DNA of 64,000 nucleotides from Chamaecyparis obtusa (taxonomy: Eukaryota; Streptophyta; Pinopsida; Cupressales; Cupressaceae): positions 620,001-684,000 of the forward strand of contig BSBK01006386.1 of the NCBI GenBank assembly GCA_027943335.1. The letters run 5' to 3'. The notes under the pieces were generated by a model. The model was not told the DNA's origin, searched no databases, and was given only the letters and a program-made list of their open reading frames with translations. Shown here piece by piece: positions 21,121 through 32,628 of the stretch; position 1 is the first letter of the stretch; every line of letters starts with the position of its first letter. The translations under genes were made by a program, and so were the position numbers.

Positions 21121-22899
21121 GGATCAGAAAGAGAACTTTGCAACTTGACTTTTTTGCGTCGAATGATCCAAGTAGATAGTTTGATAGCCATATTTAAGAT
21201 AGCTACATAAATTGAAAATTCTATTTTTTATTGATTGGCATCATGATTTTAGTCAAGTATTGATTGTGTGCTATCATTTGTGTTAGCTCATTTTCTTGCA
21301 GGATCCTAACACAAGCCTTGAATGCTTAATTGGAACTGTATGATTCCTAAACTCCTGATTCTAGCAAGAAAAAGACTAATTAACAAGGATAAAATCCTTC
21401 TTCACTTTGAGCTCCACACACTCAAGTGGGTGTACCTAATTCAAACATGAATCTTCATTTATGATAAATTCTCTTTGACATAACCTTCACTATGCAAACA
21501 AAGATAGTGGATAGTACTTAGAACCATAAGATATGGAAGTTAACACTCAACGAGTCTTATGAAAGATCCCTATTGCATAAGTGTTCTAAGGACTAGGAAA
21601 ATGGCATAGGTGATAAGCATAAATCCTTCTTCTCTTTTAGTTCAAGACTCAGGCATGCTAACCTATGATTCATTCTTCAAAGAATCACTAACTTCATTGT
21701 ATTATGCTAATAAAAATTGTAAACATTACATGCCCTTCAACAGAAAGTAAATGTTCATTGATTTTTAGATTTGATGATGAAAGATGCAAAGACAAGCAGT
21801 GACCAGTGCCTTATCAATTGGGAAACAGAGTCAAATAAAATTAAATCCCTAAAAATCCAATGATTGCAAACAAATAAAACCCAAATGAAGTGCCTTACAA
21901 ATCATTCTCTCACACCTCTACCCAGACATCAGATTCACATACACTATTAAACTCTCATAATTGTGCCAAAGATTTATTCACTCCTTGAGATAAACTAAGA
22001 ACACAAATTCATAGTCACCTTGTAACTAGCATATTAGAGTGCCTTACAAACTAATTCACAAGAATTAAATACAATATATGAAGACATCACCAATAAAAGA
22101 TTAGGATTCCACTATTTTTTATTCAAAAATCTCTAGTTCATGACAATCAAGAAACCATAAAAACCTCAAAAAAATAAGGGCTCAAAAGCCAAAATACTGC
22201 CTCTACAGTGCTAATTCCACCATCCTTACAACAATGAAGAAAATTAGAGATATAGGAAAATGAAAGCCAGTTACAACAATTGACACCTGTCAATTCTACA
22301 TAAAATATATCTAGCTTCTCCACACTTGATCTGCATTTGATCTTCAAACTGATTCTCTCCAATTGATCAATCATTTCCACCTGATTTGATTCTATTCCTC
22401 TCCAATAAATGATTACATTATACATTGTTAAAAATCCCTCATGAATATCTCAGTCTATTAAATAATAAATTCACTTTTAAACTATGGAGAGACTGTGTAA
22501 CTCTTTTAAATCTGCATTTCACTTTACTTCTTGCACTTTATTCCTAGTAGCCACTAGATTTTGACATGTGTAATCTCCCTTTTCTTGTAACCTACCTTGG
22601 AACAAAAAAATTGATCTAGATTTATCGTATTCTGGCTCACTGTCCTCAAACCCTCCATAAAGAAACCCTCAATCATTTCAAATCATGGCTGCAATGGCTA
22701 ATAGATCAAAGTTTAAAACATGGTCATCAATCATATCCCTTCCTCACACATCAAGTGATCCTCATTAATTGATAAAACAACAACTGAGCTTTGAAAAACT
22801 AGCCCCATCATCTATCGACAACCAATTAGGAATGAGCATCTAAGCACATTTGGCAATGGACCCACTATTGACCTCAGCAAGCACCTTAATCTAACTTAT
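21121..22899. other. Element A interior, no gene recognised
   Basis: AT-rich sequence within the long first intron of the PMD gene. Reading frames up to 92 codons occur but have no motif. No terminal repeats of a further insertion were found. Confidence 0.5.
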
Positions 22900-24330
22900 C
22901 TGGCAAATACGTGACTGAAGGAATTCTCCAAGTTGCAAAACATTTTTCTTAACCCTGGCTTGGTCTGGAGATCACATGAATAAAGTATTCATGTGATTGC
23001 TTAATATTTTCTTGACTCATGGTTTGATTCAGTGAACAAGTGACCACCACCCGATCTATCTATTATCAATGGCCTAGATTGATTCTTGAAAACCTTTACC
23101 TTTAACTGAACTTTATCTAGCGATTCAATGACTAAAGGAATCTTGTGATCACTCAATTCTTAACTCAACCCATGCTTGGTTCAAAGATCACGCAACTAAA
23201 GCATTCACTAGATCTCCAAGTCTTTTCTTCACCTTGAGTTTTATTAAGTGAATAAGCACTAGCCATTGATCAATCTTTCATCTTGTGGTCCACGTTGATC
23301 TTTGAAAATCATATTACCCATTAGCTTAACTCATGTTTATCCAGTGATTCAGGGACTGAGAGAATCTCATAATCATTGAGTGTTATCCTTAACTAGGGTT
23401 TGATCTAGAGAATAAGTGACGAAGGCATTTTCGTGATCACTTAATGATTGGCCTGACCCTAGTTAAATCATGAGAACAAGAGATGACTATGTACTTAACT
23501 GTCTGCTAGGTCCCTAAATGCTAAGAACATAACCACTAGGATCATGAGAACATGCAAACACTTAGTCATTGGATCACCAAATGCAAAACTTAACTGCTAG
23601 AATCAAAATCTGACTTGCCTTTGACTTAATCTGAGCCCATTCAGAGAATCAATGAACAAAGCAATCTCCAAGTCGCTAGTTAAAAACTTAACCTTGGGTC
23701 ATATTAGGAGAATGTGCACCTACCATCGATCAAGATCAACATCAATGGTCATCATTAAGTCTCTAAGCTTTAAACCTTAACTCAACCTTGATCATGAGAT
23801 CATGTGACTAAAGTATTCACCAGATCTCGAAACATTTCTCTTAACCTTGGTTACATTTGGAGAACACAAGATAGTCTTTATTCACCAAGTCGCTGGATAT
23901 TTTACCTAACTTCAGATAAATCATGAGATGAAGCACTAGTCATTGATCAAGATCAACATTGATGGTCCTTGTTAAGTCACTAGATAATTTGAAACTTAAC
24001 CGTTGCATTTGGAAATCAAGAGATAAATATGTCATTGGATCATTGAATGCTTTGTGCCTAACTACCAAGATCAAGAGAATACGTGAACATAGTCGCGTAG
24101 TCACTGAATACAAAACATAACTATCGAGGACTAACTATTTTTTTTCTTTTACCTAACCCAAGAAATCTAGAGAATACATGACCAAAGACCTTTGCTTGAT
24201 CTCATAATCATTTTCTTAAGGTGGGGTTCCATTTGGAGAACACACGAACATTGTAGTTGCCAGTTCACCGAATAAAATGACTAATCACTTGGGAACTTGG
24301 AGATTCAATGAACACTCGATCACGTAATCT
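22900..24330. repeat. Degenerate array of about 100-125-bp units
   Basis: Phrases such as CTTAAC-CT-G-TT, GATC--GAGAATCAAGTGA, CTAAAG-ATTC and TGATCACT-A recur about ten or more times with heavy divergence. It looks like an old tandem array. The unit boundary is uncertain and needs a self-alignment. Confidence 0.55.
22971..22997. repeat. Perfect 11-bp inverted repeat
   Basis: ATCACATGAAT, AAAGT, ATTCATGTGAT: both arms are perfect with a 5-bp loop. It lies in one unit of the degenerate array, and the other units retain only partial symmetry. Confidence 0.8.
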
Positions 24331-24879
24331 CTGAATAGAAACATAATAGCCCAGGCAAGGAAATAAGACATGTGAAGAATGGGGACTTAAGTGACCCAAA
24401 AAGGTAATGAAGAAATATATTTGGCTAGGGCTCTTTATGGACTTAGACAATTTTAAACCCTAGGACATGGATAAAACCCTATTTCTCAGACCTTCAAATA
24501 GCCACAACTCACTAGTTTTTTCATTTCAACACATGCGCCTTTGACTGGAGCTTGAACACACCATAAACTACATATGGCTAAGGGTGCAAGCCATAAAACA
24601 TTATACATCTTCTTCACTGACCAAAATAAGTTGCAGTAGGACAAGGCAACTTCCTTAGGGTTTTGCAAGGAATAGACCATTTTCATTGGATTTTTGTATT
24701 TTTTAGGAAAATGGGCTAACAGTTTGTGATGTAGGTTAATTTCCTAGACATTATGTTCTGATACCACCATCCAGTGATTAGTGGGTTATTCAGGTAGTTA
24801 GCTGATGGAGAGACATCTCATATAGATGCTCTAGGTTTATCACAGCTCTGTGATGTTGTCATGAGCCGTAATTGACGAT

Positions 24880-25420
24880 ACAAATGAGTAAACTTGATTT
24901 GAACATTATTCGAATAATAATAAATATATGAGTCCTTATGAATAATTGTTATATATAATATTTATAATTATTAATTATTAATATTAATAATAACATTAAT
25001 AGAATATTAACCTTAAATAATATTACTCAATAATAATATTAATATCACTCCATAAAATAATATATTATTAAATATTAATATATAATCATATATTATTGAA
25101 ATAATTATGAATATTAGTAATAAACAAATAAATTTTAATAATATCTATATTTAATATAATCATACATTTGAAAACGTATAAGGACATTACAACAATCAAC
25201 AATATTCTTTAATCAATTTATAATAGTAATCAAATCAATATAATAATAATAATTAATCAAATATATAATTGATTAATATACAATCAATTAGTTAATAGAC
25301 TAATAGTTAATTAATGTAATTAATTAATTATTAATCAATGTATATAGATCAATCAATACTATTTGATATTACTATTAATACTTCATATTAATCAAATAAT
25401 GAATAATAGTCGATGGCAGG
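24880..25420. other. Very AT-rich stretch
   Basis: About 540 bp made mostly of AATAATATTAAT-type runs inside the element A PMD intron. No gene is visible. It could be a matrix-attachment-like or decayed repeat segment, but I see no specific signal. Confidence 0.6.
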
Positions 25421-26336
25421 CCTGATCAACGGAACTATCTAGACTTTCCTCTCGCCAACACCAAAAGTTACATCCCTATATGAAACATTGTCTTTCCTTC
25501 CACGTACAGGGGATATAAGAGATGGATTGAAATACAACATATAGGGAGAAGACTGGTCCTACAGAACGTATACGATATCCATTTACTGTTGCACTCAATA
25601 TCTCTACACTTCGAGATATCATTGCTATTATATTGACTGATATATGCAGTCATGGGTCTTCCTGTTTAGATCATTGTGTTGTCTCTAGCAACCATCGGTG
25701 CAAGTGCCTATCGACCATAATAGAGACGACATCATAATCAGGACATACTTATATAATTCATATTGGAGATGTTTTCAGTGTTCAAAGCCAATTGATATCA
25801 ACATACCTGATATAGTCGATGCTAGACAGCCTAAATATTTTCATACGATCCATTGTATATAAGAGATAACATCACCTGGGTCATTGAGATTAGTTAATGG
25901 CAATTAAGAAATTGGTATCCAAGAGGCACAAAAGCAGCAATCCATTATTATAAGCTAAAGACTAATCAATAGTTGTAAAGATTATATATGGAATGGTGCG
26001 ATTAAAATAAAAGTAATTGTGAAGCCTAATCGATAATAAACAATAGTCTTGAAAGGACATGATTAGTATTAAGAGGTGGCAATGATAAATAGACATTAGA
26101 CATATTTTTAGAACACAACCAATCATTTCAATTGCAAGATACATCAAGACTTTCAAATTATCATCTTTAGGAGAAGAACAACGATCATCAATGGAACAAT
26201 AAGAAAATCCATCGATCAAGATCATAAGCAGCAAACATATTCATTGCCTTCATTTCCAATGAATATAACAAGATCTTTCCAAACAAATAAGAAACATATT
26301 CCATATGAAAGAAATATATGCATAAGAAGCCTGCAG
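25421..26336. other. End of the long PMD intron of element A, no gene recognised
   Basis: Mixed-composition sequence up to the CTGCAG acceptor at 26331-26336. Several frames of 60-90 codons exist on the minus strand without motifs. Confidence 0.45.
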
Positions 26337-28101
26337 ATGTTTATGAAATAAGGCATTAAAGTTACTAGACAAGTGTATGAGAAGACTTCAGTCAAGAATT
26401 TCGTAGTGTCCCATATTAGATGGAAAGGGATCATTATAGATGTACCTGACATTCAGGTAAATCATGGGCTATTGGGTGCATTGGTCAAGCATTTCCATTT
26501 GGAGAGGAACACCTTCCACCTACCTCAAGGCAAGATGATAGTGAAACCTAAGGACATCTATTGGATAATGTAGATACCATTCCATGGGCCACGCATGGAG
26601 TATGATGTATAGTTGTAGGTAGGGACAGCTCATGCATTGAGAGAGATATTTCAGGATGAGATGGTCATAGGTCAAGAAATCCCCTGGGAGGAGCTTCTTA
26701 GAGATTATGGTTTGGGACACAAGTTAACTATTGTGTTAGTAGCATTCTTTGGTTGCTACCTTATGTTGTATTGGGGGCAGCACAGATTAGAGTGTAGATA
26801 GGGCCAAATGTTACACAGGATGCTCAGGCAGCCTGTACACTATGGATGGGGTCAGTGTATGCTGGCCCACATGTATCATGAGATGCATGAGGTCATTTAC
26901 AGGGATGCAAGGAGCATGGTAGTAGGTTTTTTGTACTATAGGTATGGGTCTGGGATAACCTCCTGATATGCAGGCTAGTTTTTTAGGACACACAGAAGCC
27001 TCTCGAGCCTTACATATACAAGTACAAAGGATAGATGAGCCAGCTTGCACTAGGTAAGATAGAGTAGTAGAGGGCACAACTCAATGATATGGTCACCATA
27101 GTATGATAGGCATGGAGAAATATAGAGGTATGGGATGACACTAGGACTTAGTTGGGCTATATGTTATGCTCATGAAAACTGATCGGTCATGCTATTGTAG
27201 TAATTGAGTGATTTCCTTTGACATGAGTGTCGAGGCAATTTGGCCATCCACAAGACATCTCCTAGGAGTACTATTCATATGCATGCTTCACTAATGAGGT
27301 GAAGAGGGTTGGTTAGCTAGATTGGATACTGGGTGTTTGATAATTGATGTTAGAGTAGCACCCTCCTGATGGGATTACATGGTCGGGGTAGTGGATGGCA
27401 CTATGATGCCAACATATTGAGATTACCTAGCCATCCATATGTTTCCACACTTCACTAATTTGGTAGGGATGGAGATACCAGCATAGGTGGTGCAATAGCA
27501 GGTACCCCAACAACAAGATCCTTGGTAGAGGACTACATAGGTGTCTATTCTAACATGTCAGACAAGGATAGACCTAGGTGTTGCTGGTAGTGGATCATAG
27601 GATAGATCCTCATGGTAGAGGAAATATGAGCCATCACCATAGCATCCAAAAATAGAGGCACAGGTCTAGAGTGGTGATGAGGAGATGCAAGAGTAGCTTG
27701 CATAGGATCCCATTCCAGGAGATGTAGTATTACAGCTACAGGAGATGCTACGGAGGAGCCAAGAGAGGGTGCAGACTACACAGAGGTAGTTAGGTGACCT
27801 CTACATATAGTTTTCTGTTAGGGATGCCCAACTCGCTAATAGAGACCAGGAGGTTAGACACTCGCGAAAGGATTTAGCATGAGCTTGGGCATAGACCCAA
27901 TATGATGCTGTGTAGCCATCGTATTATTATGCAACATATATTAGTGTGGTTCCTAAGGTAGTGGAGAAGGTGCTGAGATTTTCTAAGTATGAAGGAGCTC
28001 CTGATGTTCCATAGGCACCCCCTCCATAGGCACCTCCTCGACTAGACATGCCACCTCCTGTACCTCTTGCGAGTGGGGAAGGATAGAGTGAGATAGATTA
28101 G

Positions 28102-29819
28102 CATTGATCTGATATAGTGTATCATGATGTATCTGATGTGTAGGAATCCTTTTATTATACCATTCTTTTGATAGACTATGCTCAAGTAGCACCCATTTTT
28201 GTATACTGACACTGATTTATATATATGAGCTCAGCTTTTGGTATCATTACGTGTTTCATTCTTTTCTTTTAATGTGTATGCTTTATGAGATGTATCCTAA
28301 ATGAGATGATGTAAAATGTATGACATGTATAGATATGTAGATGAATATGGACATGTTTTATGTTATGTATTTATGCGATGTAAATGCTTTCCACTATGGA
28401 TGAATGAAATGTAAATGGTTCCTTTTTATGTATGGATGAGATGCACATGTGGATATATATGCAGTTCTAGATGTGTATGTATGCAGATGTTCTATGATAG
28501 TGCACCTTGTGAATGAAATATGAAATGCAATGTATTTGGTACTAATAATCTCATGTAGGATATGATAGATACTAACCAAAAGAACTCTTTCAAGGTCAAG
28601 AGTGAGGATCAAACACTTGTGCAGTCATGGTGAAGCTAGGACGTGAGATGAGAACCCTTAACATACAAATCTAGGAGAATACAATGAAGTGAGCATCGAA
28701 CACACTCACAATGCAAGTCTAACATGAAAATGCAAGCCTAAGATAGATGCAATCCCTAGGACTTGGTTGTTGGACTCGTTATATTTTTTACATCATAGAG
28801 CTTTTGTTATAGGATGGTCAAAAGATGTCATAAAACCCTCACTAACATTGTAATCATGAGAATATGAATATGACATCAGTCTTAGATTTTTTAGAATGAG
28901 GTGTAAGCATTATGACACAAGAAGCCAGAGTGACCAAAACACCTATTCCTTTTTATTTAGCAAGTAAACATAAGCATCAAAGCATAGTTTCTAGGATGAC
29001 CTAAATGTTGCTTACGTGAAAACACATCAGACACATGAAAGTTCCTTTTTTTGCTAAGTGATTGATACATATGTAAAAGATGCTCACAGTGACCCTTACG
29101 TTCATTTCATAGGATGAGCATTGATATTTCACTTGCAACAAAAGAAGTCACTCAAACAGACAAGGAGAAGAACCAACCTCACCAAAGTTTCCATATAAAA
29201 GGAGTCGAGGTACACATGGCCATCTAACATGAGATAGAGGCTCTCATAATGAACACCCCTCTTATTTGGATCCTTTGGATCATTGGGAATAAACCAACAA
29301 ACAAAAAGAAAAGAAAGTGATCATGCCCCCAGTCTTCGCATCTCTCGGTCAAGATACATGTTGTGGAGTTTCTTGAGGAGGGATGATAAAGAGAAAAGAC
29401 AAGCACACAAAAGAAAAGATCAGCATGTCTCAAAGAGTTTCAAATTTAGTTTTAGGTTCAACGAATTGATGTCAAATCGAGAATATACAGTGTATGTAAG
29501 AAATCTCACTAGTACAGTGATAGTAGACAAATGTAGTGAAAACCACTGGTGATTGACATGAGGGAGATTCTCAAGGAGATAGATCTCAGTGAAAGCTAGG
29601 CATCAGTAGGTAGATGTAGTGGGAACCAATGGTGACTAATACGAGATAGATCTTCGAAAGCGACAGGATGATGCCCCCTAGACTAGGAAGGTTTCCCTTA
29701 GAGTATGACCAGTTTCAATCCATGTAGATTTGAACAAAGTCTTGAAGGTAATTGAGAGTGAGTGCATGAGCGAGAAAGCTTAGCCATACACTTCAACATA
29801 GTCATTGCTAAATGTATAT
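28102..29819. other. Element A region between PMD gene and primer site
   Basis: No gag-pol is present. 28240-28500 is rich in ATGTAT/GATGTA words. A GCCCCCAGTCTTC stretch near 29330 and a GCCCCCTAGA stretch near 29675 match element E at 48670 and 49010, the segment that in E precedes the pol stop. A two-copy repeat with TAGATGTAGTG-GAACCA lies at about 29525-29650. The gag-pol block of E is therefore missing between here and the primer site. Confidence 0.6.
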
Positions 29820-29835
29820 GCTAAAGGTGGGCACC
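29820..29835 (-). other. Primer binding site of element A
   Basis: The minus strand reads TGGTGCCCACCTTTAGC, six bases from the LTR. Its first eleven bases differ at one position from the start of a lysine-tRNA primer site (TGGCGCCCACC). Confidence 0.6.
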
Positions 29836-29841
29836 AAAAAA

Positions 29842-30918
29842 TGTATATGCTAAATGTGGGCCTCTAACTTAGCCATACACTTCAAAATAGCCATTTCTCA
29901 TCAATCACATACAAGGATGAATATGAGATCATTCATCTTGCATGCCTAGATGATTCGACCTATTTCCTCCTATCTAGGTAGGTTTTTTAATAGCTCTCAG
30001 AATCGAGAGTCCAACAACCATAGACTAGCTCTAGAATAGAGGATTTAAGCTAGCATGCAAGTGCAATTAAGCTAGAATGAAAGTATGTAATTAATCTAGA
30101 GATAGTGAAAGATGAAATTAATCTCGAAACAATGAAAGTAAACTAATTTAAGATGAAATGCATAATATTAATCTAGAAATGATATATTTAATCTAGCATG
30201 CAAAGTGAAATTAGCTAAAGCTTGAATGCACATAATTTGATATAATAGTTCAATAGAGGTTCAATAATGAAAAGTTGCATCCCTTGAATGAGAGCCAAGA
30301 AGGTTCTTTTATAGAATCTTGGAATCAATTGACAGTCGAGATTGAATAGGATGAATGGTGGAGATTGAAAGGAAGCTCAATTCGAAATGGCAAGTTTTAT
30401 GTAAAGAGATAGTCAACTGTTTGCCTTTTGAGTGAATGGAGTAGTTAACTGACTTGTTGCACTTTTGGATTTCTAGTTAACTCAAAGTTTCCTTTTCTAA
30501 ACTGAGGTGAGGATTTTGGAGAGAATATTTGATTAAATAAATATAATATGACCTCATAAATGAACTTTCTCGATTATTTGAATAATTAAATTCAATTATT
30601 GAAATGAGGATAGTTATTCAAAAACTAAATATTATTTAATTATTTTTGAAGTGTTTTAGCTAAAGAGGATTAATTTAATGTAATTAAAGTTCTAGGACTT
30701 TATAATTAAATTAATCAATCATAAGGTTTATTTAGCCAATTATAGTTGATATTTAGGAATTAAATATAGCATATGATTAATGTAGATTTAGGGTTTTTTG
30801 CATTTGACACTAAGTCACCTAGTACAATAGGACTTTGATGATTTATAAAGTTGATAGAATGAGACTAAATGCAACAAAATTGGTTAGGGTTGTAAGATGC
30901 CAATTTTGGGGTATTACA
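29842..30918 (-). repeat. Element A, 5' LTR (1,077 bp)
   Basis: TGTATATGC to GTATTACA, followed by the ACTAT duplication. The first ~50 bp are partly duplicated just outside the LTR (29779-29835), including TTAGCCATACACTTCAA and TGTATATGCTAAA. Confidence 0.92.
30306..30313 (-). promoter_or_regulatory. Element A LTR TATA box
   Basis: TATAAAAG on the minus strand, conserved in the other LTR at 3509-3516. Confidence 0.55.
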
Positions 30919-30923
30919 ACTAT

Positions 30924-31779
30924 CAATGACTAAAATCCTTGGTTCTCTATCAAATTAAAATGAATTTGAATACCACAAAACCAAAATAATCTCAATTCAA
31001 TTCCCTAGCATCCTATATCATTGATTCATCAAAAGGAAAACATATCAATCATTAAAAAAACTCTAAGAAAAAGACTGTTTCTCGGGCCAGAGTAAGGTTT
31101 ATGTAGAATTTAACAACTTTATTGATTTCAACAAATTACTTCCCCTCCCTTGGCTATTCTCAAGCCCTTACATCATTTATAGAATTGTATCATCCCTTAC
31201 AACTAAATACCAACCTCAAAATTCTATGAATCGACCATTAACTACCCTTTGATTGCTCTAATTATATAAGTTTATGTTGTCTAGTTGACAACTCGATAAC
31301 TTACATTCTTTTATACTTAAACATTACGCCCCTTACATTCAAAATATTATTTTAATGACCTTAAAAACATTATTAATTATGCATAAATATCTTAAAAGCA
31401 TTTACATATTTGAAGTTTACTATCCTTGAATAATTGCAATTAAAGTCAATTTTTTGTTATTATTATTAGTCCTTAGATATTAATATTTTTAAAATTTATT
31501 ATTATAATTTTTTTATAAATATGTGTTATGATATTCAATGATTGAAGAATAATTTTCTTTTACAATCTTGTAATAATTTTAATAATTATATGTTGGAATC
31601 ATTTCATTAGTTTTTGCTATCATTGATGTTTTCTCATTAACTAGAATTTTATTTTTAGTGAGCGATAGACAATCATAGGAATTCACTTCTACATACTTCC
31701 TAGTCGATCTCACAAGTTAGATTCACAACCCTTTTATTTTTTATTATTTTAAAAAAAATTAATTTGTTCTCAAAACGTG
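30924..31779. other. Right flank of element A, no gene
   Basis: On the minus strand near 31130-31200 there is CTATAAATG, then TTGAGAATAGCC and AATCAATAAAGTTG, a layout seen in LTR R/U5 regions. It could be part of an old LTR of element F, but no second copy is visible in the window. The rest is AT-rich and unrecognised. Confidence 0.35.
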
Positions 31780-32045
31780 GATGACCTATCAAATTCCACT
31801 GACGAGGTTGTTGTATGTTTGATAGCATCCTCATCGAATGTGCAGCCCTGACAGTCATTGGAAGTCAGATAATCTATCAAATACCATCGATGAGGATGTT
31901 GTATGTCTAAAAACATCCTTGTCAGATGTTGAGCCCCTAACAATCGTCAGAATCTTGATGACCTGCCAAATTTTACTGATGAGGATGTCATTAGATAAAT
32001 AGTATCTTCAGTTAAAACGTCTTGCCAAAAATCTGACGCATATTG
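31780..32045. repeat. Imperfect 88-bp tandem repeat, about three units
   Basis: Units start at 31780 (GATGACCTATCAAATTCCA), 31868 (GATAATCTATCAAATACCA) and 31957 (GATGACCTGCCAAATTTTA). Each continues with ...GAGGATGTTGTATGT-like sequence; the last is partial. Confidence 0.75.
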
Positions 32046-32139
32046 GTGTCAAAATTTTGATGTTATTGAGCATTGTCGAATGTACTGATGAAAATTTTTG
32101 GTTGGTGACTTTTTTTAGTAGTCTAACAACATCCTATCA

Positions 32140-32570
32140 TAATTCCAATGAAAGGCCATAAAAAATATGCCCTAAATGTACTAGTGTATGCTCATGTTTC
32201 ATGCCTTCTAGAAACTTCCTTCCATCGATTAAACATATTCTTGCGTTACTACATACATTTTTGGGTGTTTCCTTTGATGGATTCATCTTGTTTCAAACTT
32301 TATCCTTTTTTAAAGAATAGGTATTTGCATACTAATCATGTATTACATGATGATCAAATTATCATTTTCTCCCTAACAACATATGAAAAACATCCATAGG
32401 AATAATATCACATAATACTTCATCATGATAGTTTCCAATTTTTAACTTTACTAGACATTTTTCATTGACCAAACCCTTGTGGTACTTCCATAACCAAGCA
32501 ATCTGATAGGGATTTGGATGCCTCCTCTCTAAATTTAACTTATTAACCATTTTCTTTAAAATAGGGTTAT
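32140..32570 (-). pseudogene. Element F (chromovirus-like gypsy) protease, C-terminal part
   Basis: Minus-strand translation gives PNPYQIAWL, then GNYHDEVLCDIIPMD, HMLLGR, two stops where a Pro-Trp-Gln is usual, then FDHHVIHD and ANTYSL. This string is characteristic of chromovirus-type Ty3/gypsy proteases and the linker to RT. The N-terminal half with the active site lies at 39915 onward, on the other side of element C. No RT follows downstream on the minus strand, so pol is deleted or too decayed to see. Confidence 0.75.
32566..32570. repeat. Target-site duplication of element C (GTTAT)
   Basis: GTTAT precedes TGTTGGC and recurs at 39915-39919 after CCAACA. Joining the flanks reconnects the element F protease in a plausible frame. 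Confidence 0.95.
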
Positions 32571-32628
32571 TGTTGGCATTAAGCAGAATTGCCACTAGTG
32601 ACAACACTTATTTGCATTCTGGATACAA

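Larger units (their letters stand above)
20691..28101 (+). pseudogene. Antisense plant-mobile-domain (PMD) gene in element A, decayed
   Basis: Exon 1 is 20691-20768, with an in-frame TGA at codon 13; it ends ...DAL|GTAAGT like the element E copy. A 5.6-kb intron ends at CTGCAG (26336). The PMD domain follows: HGLLGALVKHF, NTFHLPQGKM, then a segment near 26870 with AHMYHEMHEVIYRDA that matches element E (ADMYHELHEIVYRDS). Further on (about 27720-27900) come a Gln/Arg/Glu-rich coiled coil and a proline-rich tail, ending at TAG 28099-28101. The frame is broken by many TAG and TGA codons and some shifts. PMD proteins are plant-specific; host members MAIN and MAIL1 of Arabidopsis act in silencing and genome stability, and others travel with transposons. 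The second intron seen in E is absent here. Confidence 0.75.
3127..30918 (-). mobile_element. Element A: LTR retrotransposon lacking gag-pol, carrying an antisense PMD gene
   Basis: Two LTRs (3127-4150 and 29842-30918), a 5-bp TSD, a purine tract at 4151 and a primer site at 29820-29835 show a minus-strand LTR element. After removing nested element B, about 10.3 kb of interior remains. I find no gag, protease, reverse transcriptase, RNase H or integrase in it. The one recognisable gene is a decayed plant-mobile-domain gene on the plus strand. That gene, its promoter, and scattered 3' similarity (for example a GCCCCCAGTCTTC stretch near 29,330, also near 48,670) match element E, which does have Tat-type gag-pol. 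I infer that A is a non-autonomous relative of E. LTR divergence is about 6% by eye, the highest in the window. Confidence 0.85.

Noticed and set aside
24750..24775. Initiator-Met primer site on the minus strand (TGGTATCAGAAC) suggesting another LTR element
   Set aside because: 11 of 12 bases match, but no LTR end CA directly precedes it and no pair of terminal repeats was found around it. Left open as a possible old insertion.
26811..27077. Minus-strand 88-codon ORF within the A PMD gene
   Set aside because: It is the shadow of the PMD coding strand; the plus-strand frame matches element E, the minus does not.
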